Shown here piece by piece: positions 53,777-64,000 of a DNA stretch of 64,000 nucleotides (positions within the stretch are counted from its first letter, which is position 1; each line of letters begins with the position of its first letter). The notes under the pieces are model-generated. The model was given only the letters and a program-made list of their open reading frames with translations, was not told the origin of the DNA and ran no database searches. The stretch is from Prosopocoilus inquinatus. Taxonomy: Eukaryota; Arthropoda; Insecta; Coleoptera; Lucanidae. The stretch covers positions 1-64,000 of the forward strand of contig JAYKNF010000065.1 of NCBI GenBank assembly GCA_036172665.1, given 5' to 3'. The translations under genes were made by a program, and so were the position numbers.

Positions 53777-53872
53777 TAAAACTATTTCCAGCTTGTGCTG
53801 CGTCCGAAAATTTCGTATCTCACATCAGAGTTACTGGAGTCCATCCAAACGTCAAATAACATGTTAGATAAG
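53777..53872. repeat. 96-bp truncated monomer (53-bp deletion), copy 1
   Basis: GATGAGTAAAACTATTTCC replaces the normal run in which TAAGG and AAAACTATTTCC are more than 50 bp apart. The deletion removes 53 bp between the TAA at monomer positions 1-3 and the TAA at 54-56, leaving one TAA, so the junction shows 3 bp of microhomology. The remaining body is class I (CTTGTGCTG, AAAATTTCGT, CATCCAAACGTC) with a CATGTTAGATAAG tail. The preceding Q ends GAGTTCATCC, unlike the other two copies. Confidence 0.95.
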
Positions 53873-56054
53873 TAAGGATCGTTTAGATACATCACAGGAA
53901 CAACGCTAATGCGTGTTGTTTCGTTTAAAACTATTTCCAGCTTCTGCTGCGTCCGAAAATTTAGTATCTCACATCAGAGATACTGGAGTCCATCCAAACG
54001 TCAAATAACATGATAGATGAGTAAGGATCGATTAGATATATCACAGGAACAACGCTAATACGTGTTGTTTCGTTGAAAACTATTTCCGGCTTCTGCTGCC
54101 TCCGAAATCTTTGTATCTCACATCAGAGTTACTGGAGTCCATCCAAACGTCAAATAACATGATAGATGAGTAAGGATCGATTAGATACATCACAGGAACA
54201 ACGCTAATGCGTGTTGTTTCGTTTAAAACTATTTCCAGCTTCTGCTGCGTCCGAAAATTTCGTATCTCACATCAAAGTTACTGGAGTCCATCGAAACGCC
54301 AAATAACATGATAGATGAGTAACGATCGATTAGATACATCACAGGAGCAACGCTAATGCGTGTTGTTTCGTTTAAAACTATTTCCAGCTTCAGCTGCGTC
54401 CGAGAACTTCTTATCTCACTTCAGAGTTACTGGAGCCCATCCAAACGCCAAATAACATGATAGATGAGTAAGGATCGATTAGATACATCGCAGGAACAAC
54501 GCTAATGCGTGTTGTTTCGTTTAAAACTATTTCCAGCTTCTGCTGCGTCCGAAAATTTCGTATCTCACATCAAAGTTACTGGAGTCCATCGAAACGCCAA
54601 ATAACATGATAGATGAGTAACGATCGATTAGATACATCACAGGAGCAACGCTAATGCGTGTTGTTTCGTTTAAAACTATTTCCAGCTTCAGCTGCGTCCG
54701 AGAACTTCTTATCTCATTTCAGAGTTACTGGAGCCCATCCAAACGCCAAATAACATGATAGATGAGTAAGGATCGATTAGATACATCACAGGAACATCGC
54801 TAATACGTGTTGTTTCGTTGAAAACTATTTCCAGTTTCTGCTGCGTCCGAAATCTTTGTATCTCACATCAGAGTTACTGGAGTCCGTTCAAACGTCAAAT
54901 AACATGATAGATGAGTAAGGATCGATTAGATACATCACAGGAACAACGCTAATGCGTGTTGTTTCGTTTAAAACTATTTCCAGCTTCTGCTGCGTCCGAA
55001 AATTTAGTATCTCACATCAGAGATACTGGAGTCCATCCAAACGTCAAATAACATGATAGATGAGTAAGGATCGATTAGATACATCACAGGAACAACGCTA
55101 ATACGTGTTGTTTCGTTGAAAACTATTTCCGGCTTCTGCTGCGTCCGAAATCTTTGTATCTCACATCAGAGTTACTGGAGTCCATCCAAACGTCAAATAA
55201 CATGATAGATGAGTAAGGATCGATTAGATACATCGCAGGAACAACGCTAATGCGTGTTGTTTCGTTTAAAACTATTTCCAGCTTCTGCTGCGTCCGAAAA
55301 TTTCGTATCTCACATCAAAGTTACTGGAGTCCATCGAAACGCCAAATAACATGATAGATGAGTAACGATCGATTAGATACATCACAGGAGCAACGCTAAT
55401 GCGTGTTGTTTCGTTTAAAACTATTTCCAGCTTCAGCTGCGTCCGAGAACTTCTTATCTCATTTCAGAGTTACTGGAGCCCATCCAAACGCCAAATAACA
55501 TGATAGATGAGTAAGGATCGATTAGATACATCACAGGAACAACGCTAATACGTGTTGTTTCGTTCAAAACTATTTCCAGCTTCTGCTGCGTCCGAGAACT
55601 TTGTATCTCACATCAGAGTTACAGGAGTCCATTCAAACATCAAATAACATGATAGATGAGTAAGGATCGATTAGATACGTCACAGGAACAACGCTAATAC
55701 GTGTTGTTTCGTTGAAAACTATTTCCAGTTTCTGCTGCGTCCGAAATCTTTGTATCTCACATCAGAGTTACTGGAGTCCGTTCAAACGTCAAATAACATG
55801 ATAGATGAGTAAGGATCGATTAGATACATCACAGGAACAACGCTAATACGTGTTGTTTCGTTGAAAACTATTTCCAGTTTCTGCTGCGTCCGAAATCTTT
55901 GTATCTCACATCAGAGTTACTGGAGTCCATCCAAACGTCAAATAACATGATAGATGAGTAAAACTATTTCCAGCTTGTGCTGCGTCCGAAAATTTCGTAT
56001 CTCACATCAGAGTTACTGGAGTCCATCCAAACGTCAAATAACATGTTAGATAAG
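53873..56054. repeat. 15-monomer unit ending in a truncated monomer (2182 bp)
   Basis: Order K L A B A B Q K L A B C Q Q and the 96-bp monomer. The first truncated monomer lies directly before this unit and the second ends it, 2182 bp apart (15 x 149 minus 53). It recurs at 60173-62258 with 14 full monomers, 6300 bp downstream. L at 54022 has CTGCCTCCG, as do those at 56204, 60322 and 62408, whereas L at 55065 and 61365 has CTGCGTCCG. Confidence 0.88.
55959..56054. repeat. 96-bp truncated monomer, copy 2
   Basis: Same 53-bp deletion with the same TAA junction and same class I body as at 53777-53872. It is preceded by two Q monomers (55661 and 55810) and followed by K, as in the other copies, so it moves as part of a C-Q-Q-truncated-K string. 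Confidence 0.95.
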
Positions 56055-56352
56055 TAAGGATCGTTTAGATACATCACAGGAACAACGCTAATGCGTGTTG
56101 TTTCGTTTAAAACTATTTCCAGCTTCTGCTGCGTCCGAAAATTTAGTATCTCACATCAGAGATACTGGAGTCCATCCAAACGTCAAATAACATGATAGAT
56201 GAGTAAGGATCGATTAGATACATCACAGGAACAACGCTAATACGTGTTGTTTCGTTGAAAACTATTTCCGGCTTCTGCTGCCTCCGAAATCTTTGTATCT
56301 CACATCAGAGTTACTGGAGTCCATCCAAACGTCAAATAACATGATAGATGAG
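56055..56352. repeat. K-L dimer linking two modules
   Basis: K (GTTTAG start, TTTAGTATC) and L (TTTCCGGC, CTGCCTCCG) connect the truncated monomer to the A-B-C'-D leader at 56353. In this window K is always followed by L, which shows they amplify as a dimer. Confidence 0.85.
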
Positions 56353-59300
56353 TAAGGATCGATTAGATACATCACAGGAACAACGCTAATGCGTGTTGTT
56401 TCGTTTAAAACTATTTCCAGCTTCTGCTGCGTCCGAAAATTTCGTATCTCACATCAAAGTTACTGGAGTCCATCGAAACGCCAAATAACATGATAGATGA
56501 GTAAGGATCGATTAGATACATCACAGGAGCAACGCTAATGCGTGTTGTTTCGTTTAAAACTATTTCCAGCTTCAGCTGCGTCCGAGAACTTCTTATCTCA
56601 CTTCAGAGTTACTGGAGCCCATCCAAACGCCAAATAACATGATAGATGAGTAAGGATCGATTCGATACATCACAGGAACAACGATAATACGTGTTGTTTC
56701 GTTCAAAACTATTTCCAGCTTCTGCTGCGTAAGAAAACTTTGTATCTCACATCAGAGTTACTGGAGTCCATTCAAACATCAAATAACATGATAGATGAGT
56801 AAGGATCGATTAGATACATCACAGGAACAACGCTAATGCGTGTTGTTTCATTTAAAACTATTTCCAGTTTCTGCTGCGTCCGAAAATTTCGTATCTCACA
56901 TCAGAGTTACTGGAGTCCATCGAAACGCCAAATAACATGATAGATGAGTAAGGATCGATTAGATACATCACAGGAACAACGCTAATGCGTGTTGTTTCGT
57001 TTAAAACTATTTCCAGCTTCTGCTGCGTCCGAAAATTTCGTATCTCACATCAAAGTTACTGGAGTCCATCGAAACGCCAAATAGCATGATAGATGAGTAA
57101 GGATCGATCAGATACATCACAGGAACAACGCTAATGCGTGTTGTTTCGTTTAAAACTATTTCCAGCTTCAGCTGCGTCCGAGAACTTCGTATCTCACTTC
57201 AGAGTTACTGGAGCCCATCCAAACGTCAAATAACATGATATATGAGTAAGGATCGATTACATACATCACAGGAACAACGCTAATGAGTGTTGTTTCATTT
57301 AAAACTATTTCCAGCTTGTGCTGCGTCCGAAAATTTCGTATCTCACATCAGAGTTACTGGAGTCCATCGAAACGTCAAATAACATAGTAGATAAGTAAGG
57401 ATCGATTAGATACATCACAGGAACAACGCTAATACGTGTTATTTCGTTCAAAACTATTTCCAGCTTCTGCTGCGTCCGAGAACTTTGTATCTCACATCAG
57501 AGTTACTGGAGTCCGTTCAAACGTCAAATAACATGATAGATGAGTAAGGATCGATTAGATACATCACAGGAACAACGCTAATACGTGTTGTTTCGTTGAA
57601 AACTATTTCCAGCTTCTGCTGCGTCCGAAATCTTTGTATCTCACATCAGAGTTACTGGAGTCCATCCAAACGTCAAATAACATGATAGATGAGTAAGGAT
57701 CGATTAGATACATCACAGGAACAACGCTAATACGTGTTATTTCGTTTAAAACTATTTCCAGCTTGTGCTGCGTCCGAAAACGTCTTACCTCACATCAGAC
57801 TTACTGGAGTCCATCCAAACGTCAAATAACATGTTAGATAAGTAAGGATCGTTTAGATACATCACGGGAACAACGATAATGCGTGTTGTTTCTTTTAAAA
57901 CTATTTCCAGCTTCAGCTGCGTCCGAGAACTTCGTATCTCACTTCAGAGTTACTGGAGCCCATCCAAACGTCAAATAACATGATAGATGAGTAAGGATCG
58001 ATTACATACATCACAGGAACAACGCTAATGCGTGTTGTTTCATTTAAAACTATTTCCAGCTTGTGCTGCGTCCGAAAATTTCGTATCTCACATCAGAGTT
58101 ACTGGAGTCCATCCAAACGTCAAATAACATGATAGATGAGTAAGGATCGATTAGATACATCACAGGAACAACGCTAATACGTGTTGTTTCGTTTAAAACT
58201 ATTTCCAGCTTCTGCTGCGTCCGAAAACGTCTTACCTCACATCAGACTTACTGGAGTCCATCCAAACGTCAAATAACATGTTAGATAAGTAAGGATCGTT
58301 TAGTTACATCACAGGAACAACGCTAATGCGTGTTGTTTCGTTTAAAACTATTTCCAGCTTCTGCTGCGTCCGAAAATTTAGTATCTCCATCAGAGATACT
58401 GGAGTCCATCCAAACGTCAAATAACATGATAGATGAGTAAGGATCGATTAGATACATCACAGGAACAACGCTAATACGTGTTGTTTCGTTGAAAACTATT
58501 TCCGGCTTCTGCTGCGTCCGAAATCTTTATATCTCACATCAGAGTTACTGGAGTCCATCCAAACGTCAAATAACATGATAGATGAGTAAGGATCGATTAG
58601 ATACATCACAGGAACAACGCTAATGCGTGTTGTTTCGTTTAAAACTATTTCCAGCTTCTGCTGCGTCCGAAAATTTAGTATCTCACATCAGAGATACTGG
58701 AGTCCATCCAAACGTCAAATAACATGATAGATGAGTAAGGATCGATTAGATACATCACAGGAACAACGCTAATACGTGTTGTTTCGTTGAAAACTATTTC
58801 CGGCTTCTGCTGCGTCCGAAATCTTTGTATCTCACATCAGAGTTACTGGAGTCCATCCAAACGTCAAATAACATGATAGATGAGTAAGGATCGATTAGAT
58901 ACATCACAGGAACAACGCTAATGCGTGTTGTTTCGTTTAAAACTATTTCCAGCTTCTGCTGCGTCCGAAAATTTCGTATCTCACATCAAAGTTACTGGAG
59001 TCCATCGAAACGCCAAATAACATGACAGATGAGTAAGGATCGATTAGATACATCACAGGAGCAACGCTAATGCGTGTTGTTTCGTTTAAAACTATTTCCA
59101 GCTTCAGCTGCGTCCGAGAACTTCTTATCTCACTTCAGAGTTACTGGAGCCCATCCAAACGCCAAATAACATGATAGATGAGTAAGGATCGATTAGATAC
59201 ATCACAGGAACAACGATAATACGTGTTGTTTCGTTCAAAACTATTTCCAGCTTCTGCTGCGTCCGAAAACTTTGTATCTCACATCGGAGTTACTAGAGTC

Positions 59301-59629
59301 CATTCAAACATCAAATAACATGATAGATGAGTAAGGATCGATTAGATACATCACAGGAACAACGCTAATGCGTGTTGTTTCATTTAAAACTATTTCCAGT
59401 TTCTGCTGCGTCCGAAAATTTCGTATCTCACATCAGAGTTACTGGAGTCCATCGAAACGCCAAATAACATGATAGATGAGTAAGGATCGATTAGATACAT
59501 CACAGGAACAACGCTAATACGTGTTGTTTCGTTTAAAACTATTTCCAGCTTCTGCTGCGTCCGAAAACGTCTTACCTCACATCAGACTTACTGGAGTCCA
59601 TCCAAACGTCAAATAACATGATAGATGAG
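56353..59629. repeat. 22-monomer block, copy 2 (partner 49456-52733)
   Basis: Same order as copy 1 and one base shorter because of a 1-bp deletion near 58387. Private differences include GATCAGATAC near 57107, CATGATATATGAG near 57236, CTTTATATC near 58526 and CACATCGGAG near 59281. It diverges from copy 1 after the J monomer, where the tail reads CATGATAGATGAG and a C monomer follows. Confidence 0.9.
58290..58437. repeat. 148-bp K monomer with a 1-bp deletion
   Basis: TATCTCCATCAGAG replaces TATCTCACATCAGAG near 58385, a loss of one A. It changes the offset between the two 22-monomer blocks from 6897 to 6896. It is absent from the partner K (51393) and from the neighbouring K (58587). Confidence 0.93.
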
Positions 59630-60172
59630 TAAGGATCGATTAGATACATCACAGGAACAACGCTAATACGTGTTGTTTCGTTCAAAACTATTTCCAGCGT
59701 CTGCTGCGTCCGAGAACTTTGTATCTCACATCAGAGTTACAGGAGTCCATTCAAACATCAAATAACATGATAGATGAGTAAGGATCGATTAGATACATCA
59801 CAGGAACAACGCTAATACGTGTTGTTTCGTTGAAAACTATTTCCAGTTTCTGCTGCGTCCGAAATCTTTGTATCTCACATCAGAGTTACTGGAGTCCGTT
59901 CAAACGTCAAATAACATGATAGATGAGTAAGGATCGATTAGATACATCACAGGAACAACGCTAATACGTGTTGTTTCGTTGAAAACTATTTCCAGTTTCT
60001 GCTGCGTCCGAAATCTTTGTATCTCACATCAGAGTTACTGGAGTCCATCCAAACGTCAAATAACATGATAGATGAGTAAAACTATTTCCAGCTTGTGCTG
60101 CGTCCGAAAATTTCGTATCTCACATCAGAGTTACTGGAGTCCATCCAAACGTCAAATAACATGTTAGATAAG
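59630..60172. repeat. C-Q-Q-truncated module, copy at the second superunit
   Basis: C (TTTCCAGCGTCTGC, TTACAGGAG), Q, Q and the 96-bp monomer match 53330-53872 at a 6300-bp offset. AGCGTCTGC is found only in these two C monomers. 53330-59629 is therefore one 43-monomer superunit (43 x 149 minus 107 bp), and 59630 starts the next, incomplete one. Confidence 0.9.
60077..60172. repeat. 96-bp truncated monomer, copy 3
   Basis: Same 53-bp deletion and same neighbours (Q before, K after) as at 53777 and 55959. It lies 4118 bp after copy 2 (28 x 149 minus 53 minus 1). Confidence 0.95.
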
Positions 60173-62258
60173 TAAGGATCGTTTAGATACATCACAGGAA
60201 CAACGCTAATGCGTGTTGTTTCGTTTAAAACTATTTCCAGCTTCTGCTGCGTCCGAAAATTTAGTATCTCACATCAGAGATACTGGAGTCCATCCAAACG
60301 TCAAATAACATGATAGATGAGTAAGGATCGATTAGATACATCACAGGAACAACGCTAATACGTGTTGTTTCGTTGAAAACTATTTCCGGCTTCTGCTGCC
60401 TCCGATATCTTTGTATCTCACATCAGAGTTACTGGAGTCCATCCAAACGTCAAATAACATGATAGATGAGTAAGGATCGATTAGATACATCACAGGAACA
60501 ACGCTAATGCGTGTTGTTTCGTTTAAAACTATTTCCAGCTTCTGCTGCGTCCGAAAATTTCGTATCTCACATCAAAGTTACTGGAGTCCATCGAAACGCC
60601 AAATAACATGATAGATGAGTAAGGATCGATTAGATACATCACAGGAGCAACGCTAATGCGTGTTGTTTCGTTTAAAACTATTTCCAGCTTCAGCTGCGTC
60701 CGAGAACTTCTTATCTCACTTCAGAGTTACTGGAGCCCATCCAAACGCCAAATAACATGATAGATGAGTAAGGATCGATTAGATACATCGCAGGAACAAC
60801 GCTAATGCGTGTTGTTTCGTTTAAAACTATTTCCAGCTTCTGCTGCGTCCGAAAATTTCGTATCTCACATCAAAGTTACTGGAGTCCATCGAAACGCCAA
60901 ATAACATGATAGATGAGTAACGATCGATTAGATACATCACAGGAGCAACGCTAATGCGTGTTGTTTCGTTTAAAACTATTTCCAGCTTCAGCTGCGTCCG
61001 AGAACTTCTTATCTCATTTCAGAGTTACTGGAGCCCATCCAAACGCCAAATAACATGATAGATGAGTAAGGATCGATTAGATACATCACAGGAACAACGC
61101 TAATACGTGTTGTTTCGTTGAAAACTATTTCCAGTTTCTGCTGCGTCCGAAATCTTTGTATCTCACATCAGAGTTACTGGAGTCCGTTCAAACGTCAAAT
61201 AACATGATAGATGAGTAAGGATCGATTAGATACATCACAGGAACAACGCTAATGCGTGTTGTTTCGTTTAAAACTATTTCCAGCTTCTGCTGCGTCCGAA
61301 AATTTAGTATCTCACATCAGAGATACTGGAGTCCATCCAAACGTCAAATAACATGATAGATGAGTAAGGATCGATTAGATACATCACAGGAACAACGCTA
61401 ATACGTGTTGTTTCGTTGAAAACTATTTCCGGCTTCTGCTGCGTCCGAAATCTTTGTATCTCACATCAGAGTTACTGGAGTCCATCCAAACGTCAAATAA
61501 CATGATAGATGAGTAAGGATCGATTAGATACATCGCAGGAACAACGCTAATGCGTGTTGTTTCGTTTAAAACTATTTCCAGCTTCTGCTGCGTCCGAAAA
61601 TTTCGTATCTCACATCAAAGTTACTGGAGTCCATCGAAACGCCAAATAACATGATAGATGAGTAACGATCGATTAGATACATCACAGGAGCAACGCTAAT
61701 GCGTGTTGTTTCGTTTAAAACTATTTCCAGCTTCAGCTGCGTCCGAGAACTTCTTATCTCATTTCAGAGTTACTGGAGCCCATCCAAACGCCAAATAACA
61801 TGATAGATGAGTAAGGATCGATTAGATACATGACGGGAACAACGCTAATACGTGTTGTTTCGTTCAAAACTATTTCCAGCTTCTGCTGCGTCCGAGAACT
61901 TTGTATCTCACATCAGAGTTACAGGAGTCCATTCAAACATCAAATAACATGATAGATGAGTAAGGATCGATTAGATACATCACAGGAACAACGCTAATAC
62001 GTGTTGTTTCGTTGAAAACTATTTCCAGTTTCTGCTGCGTCCGAAATCTTTGTATCTCACATCAGAGTTACTGGAGTCCGTTCAAACGTCAAATAACATG
62101 ATAGATGAGTAAGGATCGATTAGATACATCACAGGAACAACGCTAATACGTGTTGTTTCGTTGAAAACTATTTCCAGTTTCTGCTGCGTCCGAAATCTTT
62201 GTATCTCACATCAGAGTTACTGGAGTCCATCCAAACGTCAAATAACATGTTAGATAAG
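60173..62258. repeat. 14-monomer unit that has lost the truncated monomer
   Basis: K L A B A B Q K L A B C Q Q, all of 149 bp (2086 bp). The last Q (62110-62258) has a Q front (AGTTTCTGC, AAATCTTTGT) but ends CATGTTAGATAAG, the tail of the truncated monomer in the other units. The 96-bp monomer was therefore removed by recombination between its shared distal half and that of Q. L at 60322 has a private CCGATATCTTTG. Confidence 0.87.
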
Positions 62259-63897
62259 TAAGGATCGTTTAGATACATCACAGGAACAACGCTAATGCGT
62301 ATTGTTTCGTTTAAAACTATTTCCAGCTTCTGCTGCGTCCGAAAATTTAGTATCTCACATCAGAGATACTGGAGTCCATCCAAACGTCAAATAACATGAT
62401 AGATGAGTAAGGATCGATTAGATACATCACAGGAACAACGCTAATACGTGTTGTTTCGTTGAAAACTATTTCCGGCTTCTGCTGCCTCCGAAATCTTTGT
62501 ATCTCACATCAGAGTTACTGGAGTCCATCCAAACGTCAAATAACATGATAGATGAGTAAGGATCGATTAGATACATCACAGGAACAACGCTAATGCGTGT
62601 TGTTTCGTTTAAAACTATTTCCAGCTTCTGCTGCGTCCGAAAATTTCGTATCTCACATCAAAGTTACTGGAGTCCATCGAAACGCCAAATAACATGATAG
62701 ATGAGTAAGGATCGATTTGATACATCACAGGAGCAACGCTAATGCGTATTGTTTCGTTTAAAACTATTTCCAGCTTCAGCTGCGTCCGAGAACTTCTTAT
62801 CTCACTTCAGAGTTACTGGAGCCCATCCAAACGCCAAATAACATGATAGATGAGTAAGGATCGATTAGATACATCACAGGAACAACGATAATACGTGTTG
62901 TTTCGTTCAAAACTATTTCCAGCTTCTGCTGCGTCCGAAAACTTTGTATCTCACATCAGAGTTACTGGAGTCCATTCAAACATCAAATAACATGATAGAT
63001 GAGTAAGGATCGATTAGATACATCACAGGAACAACGCTAATTCGTGTTGTTTCATTTAAAACTATTTCCAGTTTCTGCTGCGTCCGAAAATTTCGTATCT
63101 CACATCAGAGTTACTGGAGTCCATCGAAACGCCAAATAACATGATAGATGAGTAAGGATCGATTAGATACATCACAGGAACAACGCTAATACGTGTTGTT
63201 TCGTTTAAAACTATTTCCAGCTTCTGCTGCGTCCGAAAACGTCTTACCTCACATCAGACTTACTGGAGTCCATCCAAACGTCAAATAACATATTAGATAA
63301 GTAAGGATCGTTTAGTTACATCACAGGAACAACGCTAATGCGTGTTGTTTCGTTTAAAACTATTTCCAGCTTCTGCTGCGTCCGAAAATTTAGTATCTCA
63401 CATCAGAGATACTGGAGTCCATCCAAACGTCAAATAACATGATAGATGAGTAAGGATCGATTAGATACATCACAGGAACAACGCTAATACGTGTTGTTTC
63501 GTTGAAAACTATTTCCGGCTTCTGCTGCGTCCGAAATCTTTGTATCTCACATCAGAGTTACTGGAGTCCATCCAAACGTCAAATAACATGATAGATGAGT
63601 AAGGATCGATTAGATACATCACAGGATCAACGCTAATGCGTGTTGTTTCGTTTAAAACTATTTCCAGCTTCTGCTGCGTCCGAAAATTTCGTATCTCACA
63701 TCAAAGTTACTGGAGTCCATCGAAACGCCAAATAACATGATAGATGAGTAAGGATCGATTAGATACATCACAGGAACAACGCTAATGCGTGTTGTTTCGT
63801 TTAAAACTATTTCCAGCTTCAGCTGCGTCCGAGAACTTCGTATCTCACTTCAGAGTTACTGGAGCCCATCCAAACGTCAAATAACATGATAGATGAG
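62259..63897. repeat. Right-end block K-L-A-B-C'-D-J-K-L-A-E
   Basis: Eleven full monomers in the modular order of this domain: K L A B C' D J K L A E. Private marks are GCGTATTGTTTCG in K and B, GATTTGATAC in B, AATTCGTG in D, CATATTAGATAAG in J and GGATCAACG in A. The A-E-F succession at the end resembles A*-E-F at 50052 and 56949. Confidence 0.83.
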
Positions 63898-64000
63898 TAA
63901 GGATCGATTACATACATCACAGGAACAACGCTAATGAGTGTTGTTTCATTTAAAACTATTTCCAGCTTGTGCTGCGTCCGAAAATTTCGTATCTCACATC
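63898..64000. repeat. Partial F monomer at the window edge
   Basis: First 103 bp of a class F monomer (ATTACATAC, AATGAGTG, CTTGTGCTG). The array clearly continues beyond the window, as it also does on the left, where base 1 coincides with a monomer start only by chance. Confidence 0.95.

Larger units (their letters stand above)
1..64000. repeat. 149-bp satellite DNA array (430 full monomers plus a partial one)
   Basis: The sequence repeats every 149 bp from the first base to the last, always in the same orientation. Constant landmarks in each monomer (position 1 = T of TAAGG) are GGATCGATTAGATACATCAC near 4-23, TGTTGTTTCG near 42-51, AAAACTATTTCCAG near 55-68, CTGCGTCC near 75-82, TATCTCAC near 93-100 and AAATAACATG near 131-140. 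Monomer starts at 1, 150, 299 and 448, and finally at 63898, match 430 units once seven small deletions totalling 173 bp are counted. A hand-built consensus has 31 C, 28 G and 8 CpG. No unique sequence, transposon or gene interrupts the array, so every stretch over 300 bp without a gene in this window is this satellite. Its family name and host are not recognised. A role in centromere or heterochromatin structure is inferred from repeat length and organisation only. Confidence 0.99.

Noticed and set aside
53777..53872. Insertion of a foreign element at the irregular monomer
   Set aside because: Both sides are normal satellite and the irregularity is a simple 53-bp deletion with TAA at the junction. 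No extra sequence is present.
1..64000. CRISPR array
   Set aside because: Repeats are contiguous 149-bp units without unique spacers, and no cas-like gene is present.
1..64000. Gene coding for a repetitive protein
   Set aside because: 149 is not a multiple of three, so frames shift at each unit, and stops such as the TAA in GAGTAAGG recur in nearly every monomer.
1..64000. Known named satellite or telomeric repeat
   Set aside because: No telomere-type short repeat is present, and I do not recognise the 149-bp consensus as a named family. Naming one without a database search would be a guess.
1..64000. Origin-like iterons, promoters or terminators
   Set aside because: Any short motif here recurs hundreds of times as part of the monomer, so matches carry no site-specific information.

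Overview
The whole 64 kb window is one uninterrupted, head-to-tail satellite DNA array. The basic unit is 149 bp. Taking TAAGGATCGATTAG as the (arbitrary) start of each unit, I count 430 complete monomers plus a 103-bp partial one at the right edge. The count closes exactly. Seven visible length changes (2 bp, 9 bp, 2 bp, three of 53 bp, 1 bp; 173 bp in all) bring the last monomer start, 63898, to 430 x 149. I found no convincing protein gene, RNA gene, transposon, CRISPR array or unique spacer DNA, and no monomer in reverse orientation.

The source is almost certainly a eukaryote, and the region probably pericentromeric, centromeric or another heterochromatic block. The repeat unit is close to the length of nucleosomal DNA. 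The hand-built consensus has 59 G+C of 149 (about 40%) and 8 CpG against roughly 5.8 expected from composition, so there is no overall CpG depletion. That fits an animal lineage with little DNA methylation (for example many insects) better than a heavily methylated vertebrate or plant satellite, but I cannot name the species or a known satellite family.

Monomers fall into about 25 recurring sequence classes, lettered here by diagnostic sites, and the classes recur in fixed order as higher-order repeats (HORs). Main layout: (1) 1-7001, mixed monomers (A, B, C, D, V, R, S types). (2) 7002-12803, two tandem copies of a 19-monomer, 2831-bp HOR with order M N O P Q R S T U C D E F G H I J K L; the second copy is altered. 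(3) 12804-30236, A-B-C-D-A leader blocks, V1-V5 modules with 7-monomer tandem duplications, and further whole or partial 19-mer HORs (16231-20402, 23085-25915). (4) 30237-40813, a second near-identical copy of 2236-13548. (5) 40665-44240, a tandem pair of 12-monomer (1788-bp) units. (6) About 43905-49500, a third copy of part of the large duplication, including the last 19-mer HOR. (7) 49456-64000, a different domain dominated by K-L-A-B-C-Q modules, with a 43-monomer superunit (6300 bp) and three 96-bp truncated monomers carrying the same 53-bp deletion.

The biology on view is satellite evolution: nested tandem and segmental duplication, hybrid monomers at crossover points, patch-like replacement without change of length, and strong retention of monomer length. 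All boundaries and comparisons were made by eye, so class assignments of single monomers may contain errors. The coordinates of duplications were cross-checked with offsets that are whole multiples of 149 bp after allowing for the listed indels.
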